55,634 nt of DNA from CAZNPW01 sp964575185 (GTDB taxonomy: Bacteria > Pseudomonadota > Alphaproteobacteria > Rhodobacterales > Rhodobacteraceae), in NCBI GenBank assembly GCA_964575185.1, contig CAZNPW010000020.1, positions 1 to 55,634 of the forward strand, given 5' to 3'. Both the position numbers and the translations under genes were made by a program. This document shows positions 15,263-23,859 of this stretch, piece after piece (within the stretch, counting starts at the first letter, position 1; each line of letters begins with the position of its first letter). The notes under the pieces were generated by a model. The model saw only the letters and a list, made by a program, of their open reading frames with translations, was not told the origin of the DNA and searched no databases.

Positions 15263-16654
15263 CTACCTGTAGCAGACGGATTTCACGGCGGCCACGACCT
15301 CGGCCGGCGTGATCAGCGCGTGCTTTTCCAGGTTCGCGGCATAGGGCATCGGCACATCCTTGCCCGTGCAGTTCACCACCGGCGCGTCCAGATGGTCGAA
15401 CGCCCGCTGCATGATCACCGCAGCCAGGTGGTTCCCGATCGACCCGACCGGCCACCCCTCCTCCACCGTCACGCAGCGGTTGGTCTTCTGCACGCTGGCG
15501 ATCACCGTGTCGTAATCCAAGGGCCGCAGCGTCCGCAGGTCGATCACCTCGGCGCTGATCCCCTCCGCCGCCAGCGCATCCGCCGCGGCGAGCGTATGCA
15601 CCATCCCGATCCCGAAGCTCACCAGCGTCACGTCCGTCCCCTCGCGCCACACCCTCGCCTTGCCGAACGGCACGGTGAAGTCGGCCAGGTCCGGCACCTC
15701 GAAGGACTTGCCGTAGAGGATCTCGTTCTCCAGGAACACCACCGGGTTGTCGTCGCGGATCGCCGTCTTCATCAGCCCCTTCGCGTCGGACGCGCTGTAG
15801 GGCATCACCACGCGCAACCCCGGCACCATCGCGAACCACGCGGCGAAGTCCTGGCTGTGCTGTGCGCCCACCCGCGCCGCCGCGCCGTTCGGCCCGCGGA
15901 ACACCATCGGGCTGCCCATCTGCCCCCCCGACATGTACAGCGTCTTGGCGGCCGAGTTGATGATGTGGTCCATCGCCTGCATGGCGAAGTTGAACGTCAT
16001 GAACTCCACGATGGGCCGCAGCCCGCCCCAGGACGCCCCCACGGCGATCCCGGCAAACCCCATCTCGGTGATCGGCGTGTCGACGATTCGCTTCGGCCCG
16101 AACTCGTCGAGCATCCCCTGGCTGATCTTGTAGGCGCCCTGGTATTCGCCGACCTCCTCACCCATCAGCATGACGGTGGGGTCGCGGCGCATCTCCTCGG
16201 ACATCGCCTCGCGGATCGCCTCGCGGACGGTCATGGTCTTCATCGCGGTGCCCGCGGGCCAGTTGGTCGTGACGCCCTGCGTCACGGCCACCCCGGCGGA
16301 GGCCGGGGCCTCGCTGGCCCCAGGTGCCGCCACCGGCTCCGCCGGCGCCGCCTTCACCTCCGCCTCGCGCGGTAGCACCGCGACCGGGGACGCCGTATCC
16401 CCCACCGCCTCCCCCTCATCGACCAACAGCGCGATCGGCGTGTTCACCTTCACCCCCGCCGCCCCCTCGGCGACGAGCAGCCGCCCGACGGTGCCCTCGT
16501 CCACCGCCTCGAACTCCATCGTGGCCTTGTCGGTCTCGATCTCGGCGAGGATCTGGCCCGACTTGACCCGGTCCCCCTCCTTGACCAGCCACTTGGCCAG
16601 CGTCCCCTCCTCCATCGTGGGCGACAGGGCGGGCATCAGAACTTCGGTTGCCAT
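15263..16654 (-). CDS. pdhB: Pyruvate dehydrogenase E1 beta with N-terminal lipoyl domain
   Basis: This 463-residue E1-beta carries, besides the transketolase-like domain, its own lipoyl domain at the N-terminus (about residues 1-80, lipoyl lysine in ETDKATMEFE). This arrangement is known from alphaproteobacteria. An Ala/Pro linker leads into the catalytic part: MTVREAIREAMSEEMRRDPTVMLMGEEVGEYQGAYK, then RVGAQHSQDFAAWFAMVPGL and the C-terminal transketolase block with YDTVIASVQKTNRCVTVEEGW. The lipoyl domain is almost the same as that of pdhC. It follows pdhA after 12 bases. Confidence 0.96.
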   Translation of the reverse strand: MATEVLMPALSPTMEEGTLAKWLVKEGDRVKSGQILAEIETDKATMEFEAVDEGTVGRLLVAEGAAGVKVNTPIALLVDEGEAVGDTASPVAVLPREAEVKAAPAEPVAAPGASEAPASAGVAVTQGVTTNWPAGTAMKTMTVREAIREAMSEEMRRDPTVMLMGEEVGEYQGAYKISQGMLDEFGPKRIVDTPITEMGFAGIAVGASWGGLRPIVEFMTFNFAMQAMDHIINSAAKTLYMSGGQMGSPMVFRGPNGAAARVGAQHSQDFAAWFAMVPGLRVVMPYSASDAKGLMKTAIRDDNPVVFLENEILYGKSFEVPDLADFTVPFGKARVWREGTDVTLVSFGIGMVHTLAAADALAAEGISAEVIDLRTLRPLDYDTVIASVQKTNRCVTVEEGWPVGSIGNHLAAVIMQRAFDHLDAPVVNCTGKDVPMPYAANLEKHALITPAEVVAAVKSVCYR

Positions 16655-16666
16655 CGCGTCACCCCC

Positions 16667-17656
16667 TCAGGCGTAGATATCCGTCCACAGCTCCTCCAGC
16701 GGAGGCTCCGGGCTGTCCTTGGCGAACTCGGCGCTGTCGTTGACCACCGCCTTGATGTCGCGGTCGATGGCCTTCAGGTCGTCCTCGCTCGCCAGGCCGC
16801 CCCCCAGCAGCAGGTCGCGCACATGCTCGATCGCGTCCTTCTCGGTCTTGATCTTCTCGACCTCCTCGCGCGTCCGGTATTTCGCCGGGTCGCTCATCGA
16901 ATGGCCGCGATAGCGGTAGGTCATCATCTCCAGGATATACGGCCCGTTGCCCGCCCGGCAGGCGGCGACCGCCTTCTCGCCCGCGGCCTTCACCGCCAGC
17001 ACGTCCATCCCGTCGACCGCCTCGCCCTTGATCCCGTAGGCCGCGCCTCGCTCCCACAGCGAGGGGCTTTTGGTCGACCGCTTCACGCTCGTGCCCATCG
17101 CATACTGGTTGTTCTCGATCACGAAGATCACCGGCAGGTTCCACAGCTCGGCCATGTTGTAGGTCTCGTAGACCTGCCCCTGGTTCGCCGCCCCGTCGCC
17201 GAAATAGGCAAACGTCACGTTGTCGTTGCCCAGATACTTGTCCGCGAAGGCCAGCCCCGCCCCCAGCGGCACCTGCGCCGCGACGATCCCGTGCCCGCCG
17301 TAGAAGTGCCGCTCCTTGCTGAACATGTGCATCGACCCGCCCTTCCCCTTGGAAAAGCCCCCGATCCGCCCCGTCAGCTCGGCCATCACGCCGCGCGCCT
17401 CCATCCCGCAGGCGAGCATGTGCCCGTGGTCGCGGTAGCTCGTGATCCGCTTGTCCCCCGCCTTCGCCGCGGCCTCGAGCCCGACGACCACCGCCTCCTG
17501 CCCGATATACAGGTGGCAGAACCCCCCGATCAGCCCCATCCCGTAAAGCTGCCCCGCCTTCTCCTCGAACCGCCGGATCAGCAGCATGTCGCGGTAGTAT
17601 TTCAGCAGCTCCTCGCGGTTCAGGTTCGGCTTCTCGGCCGGCTTCTTCAGCGCCAT
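16667..17656 (-). CDS. pdhA: Pyruvate dehydrogenase E1 alpha
   Basis: This 329-residue thiamine-diphosphate subunit decarboxylates pyruvate with PdhB. Landmarks are LLIRRFEEKAGQLYGMGLIGGFCHLYIGQEA near the N-terminus, the phosphate-loop segment GHGIVAAQVPLGAGLAFADK, and the ThDP/Mg motif GDGAANQGQVYETYNMAELW followed by ENNQYAMGTS. The YRYRGHSMSDPAKYRTREEV loop follows. A GGGGAG ribosome site precedes the ATG. It leads the pdhA-pdhB-pdhC operon. The 240 bases upstream hold a palindrome and an 11-bp repeat array and no gene. Confidence 0.97.
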   Translation of the reverse strand: MALKKPAEKPNLNREELLKYYRDMLLIRRFEEKAGQLYGMGLIGGFCHLYIGQEAVVVGLEAAAKAGDKRITSYRDHGHMLACGMEARGVMAELTGRIGGFSKGKGGSMHMFSKERHFYGGHGIVAAQVPLGAGLAFADKYLGNDNVTFAYFGDGAANQGQVYETYNMAELWNLPVIFVIENNQYAMGTSVKRSTKSPSLWERGAAYGIKGEAVDGMDVLAVKAAGEKAVAACRAGNGPYILEMMTYRYRGHSMSDPAKYRTREEVEKIKTEKDAIEHVRDLLLGGGLASEDDLKAIDRDIKAVVNDSAEFAKDSPEPPLEELWTDIYA

Positions 17657-17675
17657 CGGAATCTCCCCGAGCAGA

Positions 17676-17697
17676 GATAGTTCAGCCCTAAACTATC
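17676..17697. promoter_or_regulatory. 22-bp imperfect palindrome in the pdhA leader (operator-like)
   Basis: The arms GATAGTT (17676-17682) and AACTATC (17691-17697) are exact reverse complements, and inner bases also pair (9 of 11 positions). It lies 20-41 bases ahead of the pdhA start codon, so it covers the leader or transcription start. It does not match the known PdhR box (AATTGGT-N3-ACCAATT). The cognate regulator is unknown. Confidence 0.6.
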
Positions 17698-17806
17698 GGC
17701 GGACGACGGAAGATGGAAGGGCCTTGGTCCGCCCCGGCAGGCGAGTCGCGACGCCGCCGGCGGCAAGGCATGAACCCTGCGCGCGCGGTGCAGGTGCCGG
17801 ACCGGC

Positions 17807-17861
17807 GGAAGACAGGTGGAAGACGTGCGGAAGACGCCGGGAAGACGGTTTCAAGACGCGG
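17807..17861. repeat. 11-bp iterated array upstream of pdhA
   Basis: Four units begin with GGAAGAC at exact 11-bp steps (17807, 17818, 17829, 17840) and a fifth, TCAAGAC, follows at 17851. The last four bases of each unit vary. On the pdhA strand the motif reads GTCTTCC-N4. The spacing places every copy on about the same face of the helix. It lies 150-205 bases upstream of pdhA and 36 bases beyond the end of the division-protein gene. Confidence 0.75.
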
Positions 17862-17897
17862 AAAACGCAGCCGATCCGCCGCGTTGCGCGCCGTCCT

Positions 17898-18197
17898 TCA
17901 GTTGACGATCACCTCGTCGGCGCGCGCATAGCCCAGCACGTCGCGCACCTGCTGGTCCAAAAGGTCGAGGTCCAGGAACCCGTCCGACAGCCGCCGCGTG
18001 CGGTTCTCGATCACCGCGAACTCGGCCTCGAGCGAGGCCTTCTCGGCCAGCAGCACGGCGCGGTCGGCCGCGATCTCGACCTGCCGGAACACGCCGAAGT
18101 CGCCCTGCACGGCGGCGAAGGCGAAATAGCCCCCGGTCAGGAACATCGCCGTGAGGTAGAGAAAGCCCCCCATCGCCGGGGTGATCGTGCGCGTCAT
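17898..18197 (-). CDS. FtsB/DivIC-like septum formation initiator
   Basis: This 99-residue single-pass membrane protein has a hydrophobic segment at about residues 10-30 (GGFLYLTAMFLTGGYFAF), then a charged helix likely to form a coiled coil (ADRAVLLAEKASLEAEFAVIENRTRRLSDGFLDLDLLDQQVRDVLGYARADEVIV). This layout and the closing DLLDQQVRxxLGY...DE motif are those of the FtsB/DivIC family, which bridges FtsQ and FtsL at the division septum. It sits between aldolase and pdhA, a usual place in Rhodobacterales. Confidence 0.85.
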   Translation of the reverse strand: MTRTITPAMGGFLYLTAMFLTGGYFAFAAVQGDFGVFRQVEIAADRAVLLAEKASLEAEFAVIENRTRRLSDGFLDLDLLDQQVRDVLGYARADEVIVN

Positions 18198-18266
18198 GCC
18201 TGCCCTCCGCCCGTCGTCCCGCGGGCCCGGCTCGAAGGTAACACGATGGATTCGCCGTGGAAATCC

Positions 18267-19175
18267 CTAATCGCGGTAGATTGCCACGACATCGGCCAGA
18301 AGCCGCAGCGCCTCGTCGCGCGGCCGCTGGAAGGCGTTGCGGCCGATGATCGACCCGTGCCCGCCGCCGGCCCGGATCGCGCGGGCATCCTCCAGCACCG
18401 CGTCCGCGCCCTTGGCCGCGCCGCCCGAAAAGATCACGATCCGCCGCCCTGCGAACGTCGCCTGCACGCAATGCGCAACACGCGCCGCCAGCGTGCCATA
18501 GTCCCCGGCATAGGCCTTCTTCGCCTCATCCTGCATCACGTGGGCGGTCGGCAGCTTGATCTTGATGACATGCGCGCCGAGCAGCGCGGCCATGTGCGCG
18601 GCATAGGCCGCGACGTCCAGCGCCGTCTCGCCCTCCTTCGTCACCCCCTCGCCGCGCGGATAGGACCAGACGACGCTCGCGAGCCCCTTCGCCGCCGCCT
18701 CGGCCCGCAGCGCGCGCAGCTCCTCGAACATGCCGAACATCGCATCCGACCCCGGATAGATCGTGAACCCGATCGCCGAACAGCCCAGCCGCAGCGCATC
18801 GTCCACCGACCCGGTGATCGCCTGGTCCTTCGCCGCGCCCGGCGACATCAGGCTGTTGGCGCTGTTGACCTTCAGGATCGTCGGGATCTGCCCCGCGAAG
18901 GTATCCGCCCCGGCCTCGAGCAGCCCGAGCGGCGCGGCAAAGGCGCTCAACCTCGCGTCGATCGCCAGCCGCCAGTGGTAATGCGGGTCGTAACCCCCCG
19001 GATTGGCAGCAAAACTCCGCGCCGGCCCGTGCTCGAAGCCCTGGTCGACGGGCAGGATAACCATCCGCCCCGTGCCCGAAAGCCGCCCGTGCATCATCAT
19101 CCGCGCGAGGTTCCCCTTCACCCCCGGCGTCTCGCCCTCATACCCCCGCAGGATCGCCCGCACCGCTTCCATCAT
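18267..19175 (-). CDS. fba: Fructose-bisphosphate aldolase class I (DhnA/FbaB type)
   Basis: This 302-residue aldolase uses a Schiff-base lysine instead of a metal and interconverts fructose 1,6-bisphosphate and the two triose phosphates. DhnA-type landmarks are GRMVILPVDQGFEHGPARSF, TILKVNSANSLM, the SVVWSYPRGEGVTK segment, HVIKIKLPTAHVMQ (probably carrying the reactive lysine) and VIFSGGAAKGADAVL for phosphate binding. The ATG at 19175 follows a GGCGGAGGG ribosome site; the longer open frame upstream lacks homology. pgk lies 99 bases upstream on the same strand, so the two glycolytic/Calvin genes may be co-transcribed. Confidence 0.93.
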   Translation of the reverse strand: MMEAVRAILRGYEGETPGVKGNLARMMMHGRLSGTGRMVILPVDQGFEHGPARSFAANPGGYDPHYHWRLAIDARLSAFAAPLGLLEAGADTFAGQIPTILKVNSANSLMSPGAAKDQAITGSVDDALRLGCSAIGFTIYPGSDAMFGMFEELRALRAEAAAKGLASVVWSYPRGEGVTKEGETALDVAAYAAHMAALLGAHVIKIKLPTAHVMQDEAKKAYAGDYGTLAARVAHCVQATFAGRRIVIFSGGAAKGADAVLEDARAIRAGGGHGSIIGRNAFQRPRDEALRLLADVVAIYRD

Positions 19176-19274
19176 GCCCTCCGCCTTTCCGGCGAAGGTG
19201 GTCCGGCGGTCGCGAAGGCCAACCCCGTTAGCGCCAACCGTTGCCGCTAACACCCTGACACTGCGGCAAAAACG

Positions 19275-20465
19275 TCACCCCAGCGCAGCAACCCCCGGCA
19301 GGGTCCTGCCCTCCATCCACTCGAGGAACGCCCCCCCGGCGGTGGAGATGAAGGAAAACTCCCCCGCCACCCCCGCCGCGTTCAGCGCCGCCACCGTATC
19401 GCCGCCGCCGGCCACCGACACGAGCGCCCCCGCCGTCGTCAGCTTTCCCACCGCCCGCGCCGCCGCCACCGTCGCGGCATCGAAGGGAGCAATCTCGAAG
19501 GCCCCCAAAGGACCGTTCCAGATCAGGGTCTTGGCCTCCGCGAACACCCCCTCCAGCGCCGCCACCGTCGCAGGCCCCGCATCCAGGATCATCGCATCCG
19601 GCGGGCAGGCGTCCGCCGCCACGACCTCGCTCGCGGCCCCCGCCTTGAACTCCCGCGCCACCACCACATCCACCGGTAGGTGGATGCGGCACCCCGCCGC
19701 CTCGGCCTTGGCCAGGATCTCCCGCGCCGTCCCGGCCATGTCGCGCTCGGCGAGGCTCCTGCCGACCTCGACCCCCTGCGCCACGAGGAAGGTATTCGCC
19801 ATCCCCCCGCCGATCACCAGATGGTCCACCCGCTCCACCAGATTCCCCAGCAAATCCAGCTTGGTGGAGACCTTCGCGCCCCCCACCACCGCCACCACCG
19901 GCCGCGCCGGGTGCCCCAGCGCGCCCTCCAGCGCCCGCAGCTCCTCGGCCATCAGGAGCCCCGCGCAAGAGGGCAGCAGATGCGCGATCCCTTCGGTGCT
20001 CGCATGCGCCCGGTGCGCCGCCGAGAAGGCGTCGTTCACGAACACATCCCCCAGCGCCGCCATCTCCGCGGCCAGTGCGGGATCGTTCTTCTCCTCCCCC
20101 GGATGGAACCGCGTGTTTTCAAGCAGGACGACATCCCCTGCGGCAATCGCCTCCCGCGCGGGTGCGCCCACGCAGTCGGCCCCGAACACCACCTGCCGCC
20201 CCAGCGCCGCCTCCAGCGCGGGCTTCACCCGCGCAAGGCTCATCTCCGGCACGACCTTGCCCTTCGGCCGGTCGAAATGCGCCAAAAGCACGCATGTCGC
20301 CCCGGCCGCCAGCACCGCGCGCACCGTCGGCACGATCCGGTCGATCCGCGTGGTATCGGTCACCCGGTCGCCCTCCATCGGCACGTTGATGTCCACCCTG
20401 ACGAGCGCGACCTTGCCCGACAGGTCCATCCGGTCCAGCGTCTTCCAGCCCATCGCGGCCTCCAT
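19275..20465 (-). CDS. pgk: Phosphoglycerate kinase
   Basis: This enzyme of about 396 residues transfers phosphate between 1,3-bisphosphoglycerate and ADP. The N-domain substrate site KVALVRVDINVPMEGDRVTDTTRI and HFDRPKG are intact, the hinge contains RPVVAVVGGAKVSTKLDLLGNLV, and the C-domain nucleotide site has LIWNGPLGAFE and SVAGGGDTVAAL. Two starts are possible: 20465 (MEAAMGW) or the ATG four codons later, which has GGAGG at ideal spacing. The gene is divergent from the cyclophilin at 20563. Confidence 0.95.
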   Translation of the reverse strand: MEAAMGWKTLDRMDLSGKVALVRVDINVPMEGDRVTDTTRIDRIVPTVRAVLAAGATCVLLAHFDRPKGKVVPEMSLARVKPALEAALGRQVVFGADCVGAPAREAIAAGDVVLLENTRFHPGEEKNDPALAAEMAALGDVFVNDAFSAAHRAHASTEGIAHLLPSCAGLLMAEELRALEGALGHPARPVVAVVGGAKVSTKLDLLGNLVERVDHLVIGGGMANTFLVAQGVEVGRSLAERDMAGTAREILAKAEAAGCRIHLPVDVVVAREFKAGAASEVVAADACPPDAMILDAGPATVAALEGVFAEAKTLIWNGPLGAFEIAPFDAATVAAARAVGKLTTAGALVSVAGGGDTVAALNAAGVAGEFSFISTAGGAFLEWMEGRTLPGVAALG

Positions 20466-20509
20466 CCCGTTTCCCCTCTGTCGCCCCTGCCCACGCGGGC
20501 GTCAACCGA

Positions 20510-20538
20510 TTGCCCTTTCCCGCCCCGCCGCTTAGGTT
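20510..20538 (+). promoter_or_regulatory. Predicted sigma70-type promoter of the cyclophilin pair
   Basis: TTGCCC (20510-20515), a 17-base spacer, then TAGGTT (20533-20538), 24 bases ahead of the first cyclophilin start codon in the 97-base divergent gap with pgk. A GGAAAGAGG ribosome site follows. Confidence 0.35.
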
Positions 20539-20562
20539 GCGGCCCGAAGGAAAGAGGTTCCC

Positions 20563-21061
<499 letters not shown>

Positions 21062-21072
<11 letters not shown>

Positions 21073-21637
21073 CCTCCTTCTCGCGCCCCTGCTGGCGCTC
21101 GCCCTCGCCGTCCCCGCCGCCGCGCAGGAGGCCGCCGACGGCCCCGGCCCGAACCTCGTGATCGACGTGACGGGCCAGGCGAACGGCCAGGTCGTCATCG
21201 ACCTTCTGCCCGACGTGGCCCCGAAGCACGTGGCCCAGATCACCGCGCTCGCGCAGGAAGGTGCCTATGACGGCGTCGTCTTCCACCGCGTGATCGACGG
21301 CTTCATGGCGCAGACCGGCGACGTGCAGTTCGGCAAGACCGGCGGCGACACCTCGATGGCCGGCATGGGCGGGTCCGACATGCCGGACCTGCCGGCCGAG
21401 TTCAGCGACATCCCCTTCGACCGCGGCGTCGTCGGCATGGCCCGCGCGGCCAGCCCCGACAGCGCCAACAGCCAGTTCTTCATCATGTTCGCGCCGGGCG
21501 AGTTCCTGAACGGGCAGTATACCGTCGTCGGGCGCGTGATCTCGGGCATGGACGTGGTCGACCGCATCAAGCGCGGCGACGGCCCGAACGGCGAGGTCAC
21601 CGACCCCGACGTGATGGCGAAGGTGACGGTCCAGTAG
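21062..21637 (+). CDS. ppiA: Exported peptidyl-prolyl cis-trans isomerase (cyclophilin)
   Basis: This 191-residue cyclophilin starts with a clear signal peptide (SRNLLLAPLLALALAVPAAAQ), so it probably acts in the periplasm. The catalytic block VVFHRVIDGFMAQTGDVQFG, the ARAASPDSANSQFFIMFAPG segment and YTVVGRVISGMDVVD are intact. It is clearly a paralogue of the upstream cytoplasmic protein and probably arose by tandem duplication with gain of an export signal. The stop codon directly abuts the end of the converging desaturase gene. Confidence 0.93.
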
Positions 21638-22519
21638 TCAGTGCCGGGCCAGGAAGCTGCGCGTGAAGGCGGCATAGCCGTCCGCCGTCTCGCGCAGCTC
21701 CGCCCGCATCAGGCGGTGCAGGTCGGGCAGACGGTGGAACGGCACCTGCGGGCAGACGTGGTGCTCGACATGGAAGCTCGCGTTCCACGTCACCAGCCGC
21801 AGCAGGCGCGTGGTAAAGGTGGTGCGGGTATTGGCGAACATGTCGGGCACCTGCGGGCAATCGGCGTGTTCGGCCAGCAGGAAGACGCGCAGCGCCATCT
21901 GCCCGATCAGCACCGGCAGCAGCCAGACCCACAGCAGCACCGGCGTCACCGCCAGCGACGCCAGGGCCAGCGCGTAGCCCGCGCGCATCCACCGCGCCTC
22001 GGCCACCACCCGCGCCCGCGCCCCCGGCGGGATGAACCCGTCGTCGGCCCGCCCTCGCGCCAGCCGCCAGATCACCCGCGCCTCAGCCGCCCAGTAGGGC
22101 AGGCCGCTGACGTGCCAGGCCCATTGCGCGCGGGTCGCCGGGCGGGGGCCCGACAGCTCGGGGTCCTGCGCGGGGTCGTTGGTGTGGCGGTGGTGCGCCA
22201 GGTGGAACCAGCGGAACCACAGGAAGGGCAGGGCGATCAGGAACCCGCTGACATGCCCCGCGGCGTCGTTCCAGCGTTCCGACACCAGCAGCGTCCTGTG
22301 CGTCGCCTCGTGCGCGATGGCGAAGGTGAAGGCGATCATCACCCCCTGCGGCACGATCAGCGCCCACCACAAGGGCCAGCCCGCCGCGATCCAGGCGCCC
22401 ATCGCCGCGATGGCCCCGAAGTGGAACGCCAGCCGCAGCCGCGCGGGTGCGTCCGACCGCGCGGTCAGCTCCGCCCGCGTCCCGGGCGGCAGGGCGAGGA
22501 GGAACGCCTTGTGGTCCAC
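21638..22519 (-). CDS. Membrane fatty acid desaturase family protein
   Basis: This 293-residue membrane di-iron enzyme shows three histidine boxes: HEATHR, HLAHHRHTND and HVEHH. Four or more hydrophobic segments surround them (AFHFGAIAAMGAWIAAGWPLWW, LALASLAVTPVLLWVWLLPVLI). The substrate (acyl chain, sphingolipid or carotenoid) cannot be told from the sequence. The start is a GTG at 22519 (VDHKAFLLALPPGTRAEL); the upstream extension of the frame only shadows the cupin gene. One base separates it from the cupin stop codon, so the two are co-translated. Confidence 0.85.
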   Translation of the reverse strand: MDHKAFLLALPPGTRAELTARSDAPARLRLAFHFGAIAAMGAWIAAGWPLWWALIVPQGVMIAFTFAIAHEATHRTLLVSERWNDAAGHVSGFLIALPFLWFRWFHLAHHRHTNDPAQDPELSGPRPATRAQWAWHVSGLPYWAAEARVIWRLARGRADDGFIPPGARARVVAEARWMRAGYALALASLAVTPVLLWVWLLPVLIGQMALRVFLLAEHADCPQVPDMFANTRTTFTTRLLRLVTWNASFHVEHHVCPQVPFHRLPDLHRLMRAELRETADGYAAFTRSFLARH

Positions 22520-22520
22520 C

Positions 22521-22961
22521 TCACCCCCGCGGAATGTCGAAGCCCGGCGGCGCGAGCTCGAAGCCCGTGAACCGGAACCCCGGGCTGACGGTGCAGCCCA
22601 CCAGCGTCCAGGCCCCCGTCGTCCGCGCCGCCTGCCAGTGCTGCGCCGGCACGATGGCCTGCGGCGTCTCGCCCCCCAGCACGTCGGGGCCGAGCCGCAG
22701 GTCGCGCGCCGGCCCGGCCTCGGTCGCCGCGACCGACAGGACCAGCGGCGCACCGGCGTGGAAATGCCAGATCTCGGCCGCATCGACCCGGTGCCAGTGC
22801 GACCGCTCGCCCGCCGCCAGCAGGAACAGGATCGCCGTCCCGGCAGGCCGCCCCTCGCCGTCGGCCACCCAGGTCTGCCTGAACCACCCGCCCTCGGGGT
22901 GGGGGGACAGGTCCAGCGCGGCGACGAGCGCCTTGGCATCGGGGGCAGCGGCATCGGTCAT
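22521..22961 (-). CDS. Cupin domain protein (DUF985 type)
   Basis: This 146-residue cupin opens with the family-typical ALDLSPHPEGGWFRQTW and carries the metal-site motif SHWHRVDAAEIWHFHAGAPL. A GTAILFLLAAGE strand precedes it and a TVSPGFRFTGFELAPPGF tail follows. DUF985 proteins are small soluble beta-barrels; no certain reaction is known. The ATG at 22961 was chosen because homology starts here. It is the first gene of a pair with the desaturase. Confidence 0.85.
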   Translation of the reverse strand: MTDAAAPDAKALVAALDLSPHPEGGWFRQTWVADGEGRPAGTAILFLLAAGERSHWHRVDAAEIWHFHAGAPLVLSVAATEAGPARDLRLGPDVLGGETPQAIVPAQHWQAARTTGAWTLVGCTVSPGFRFTGFELAPPGFDIPRG

Positions 22962-23115
22962 GCTGGACAGGCTGCCCCGCGCCACCCGCGCGCGCAAGCC
23001 CCGTGCCGGGGTCCTGCGCGGGCGTCTTCGCGGCCGCGGGCGGCCCGCATGGTCCCGGCGCGGCATCCACCCCCGCATGTCGCGGCCCGTCGGCCGAAGG
23101 TTGATGCGTTTGCGC

Positions 23116-23143
23116 TTGACGCGCCGGACGGGAGGCCTATACC
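23116..23143 (+). promoter_or_regulatory. Promoter of the TetR-RND operon
   Basis: TTGACG (23116-23121) and TATACC (23138-23143), 16 bases apart, form the best sigma70-like promoter in the window. Transcription would start near 23150, inside the palindromic operator, leaving a leader of about 68 bases before the TetR start codon. Confidence 0.6.
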
Positions 23144-23148
23144 GCGTG

Positions 23149-23162
23149 AATGAATGTTCATT
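23149..23162. promoter_or_regulatory. TetR-type operator
   Basis: AATGAA and TTCATT form perfect arms around a TG spacer (AATGAATGTTCATT). The site covers the predicted transcription start of the tetR-MFP-RND operon, as expected for autorepression by the TetR protein encoded just downstream. Confidence 0.6.
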
Positions 23163-23217
23163 TTGCTGCGATGCAGCAGCCCGTGCCGTCCACGCCGCCC
23201 CTGCAAGGTTCACCCCG

Positions 23218-23853
23218 ATGACCGCCGCGCGTCCTGCCGACCTGCCCTTCGCCGAGGCGCTGCCGACGGTCGACCCGCGCGCGCTCGACATCCTGCTGCG
23301 CGCCCGGAACGCCTTCGTCGACAAGGGCTTCGACGGTGCCTCGATGCAGGACCTGGCGCGCGCGGCGGGGATGAGCGTCGGCAACTTCTATCGCTACTTC
23401 CCCTCGAAGGCGGCGCTCGTCGCAGCCCTCATCACCGCCGATCTGGCCGAGATGGACCGCGATTTCGCGCTGATCCTGGGGTCGGAACAGCCGATGGCGA
23501 TGCTGCGGGAGGTGATCGAGGCGCGGGTGACGGGCGACGGGTGCGACGAGGACGGACTGCTCTTCGCCGAAATCACCGCCGCCGCACTCCGCAAGCCTGA
23601 GATCGCCGCGATCACCCGGCACATGGAGCGGCGGATCGCGGGCTACCTCTGCGCGGTCTTCGCCCGGGCGACCGGCCGCACGCTGGCCGAGACGGAGGCG
23701 CGGCACGCGGCGCGGGCGCGCTTCCTCGTCGCGCTGGTCAAGACGGCGGGCATGCTCGCCCGCGACGACCCGACCACCCCCGACGTGCGCGCGCACATCC
23801 TGTCCGCCATCGCCCGGACCCTGTCCGACATCGACCCTGTGCCCGAGGACTGA
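23218..23853 (+). CDS. TetR/AcrR family transcriptional regulator
   Basis: This 211-residue repressor has its N-terminal helix-turn-helix at about residues 15-65 (LDILLRARNAFVDKGFDGASMQDLARAAGMSVGNFYRYFPSKAALV), with the usual GNFYRYFPSK recognition block. The C-terminal ligand domain is helical. The ATG at 23218 gives a normal TetR length; the open frame extends upstream through the operator and is not coding there. The pump genes follow after 6 bases, so it probably represses itself and the efflux system in response to the exported compound. Confidence 0.92.
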   Translation: MTAARPADLPFAEALPTVDPRALDILLRARNAFVDKGFDGASMQDLARAAGMSVGNFYRYFPSKAALVAALITADLAEMDRDFALILGSEQPMAMLREVIEARVTGDGCDEDGLLFAEITAAALRKPEIAAITRHMERRIAGYLCAVFARATGRTLAETEARHAARARFLVALVKTAGMLARDDPTTPDVRAHILSAIARTLSDIDPVPED

Positions 23854-23859
23854 CGCCAG

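Noticed and set aside
17713..17931. A plus-strand frame of 72 codons in the pdhA upstream gap
   Set aside because: It is largely made of the 11-bp repeats and runs into the opposite division-protein gene; no ribosome site or family match.
22447..23217. Long N-terminal extension of the TetR frame
   Set aside because: It runs through the promoter and operator and shadows the cupin gene; the TetR domain starts shortly after the ATG at 23218.
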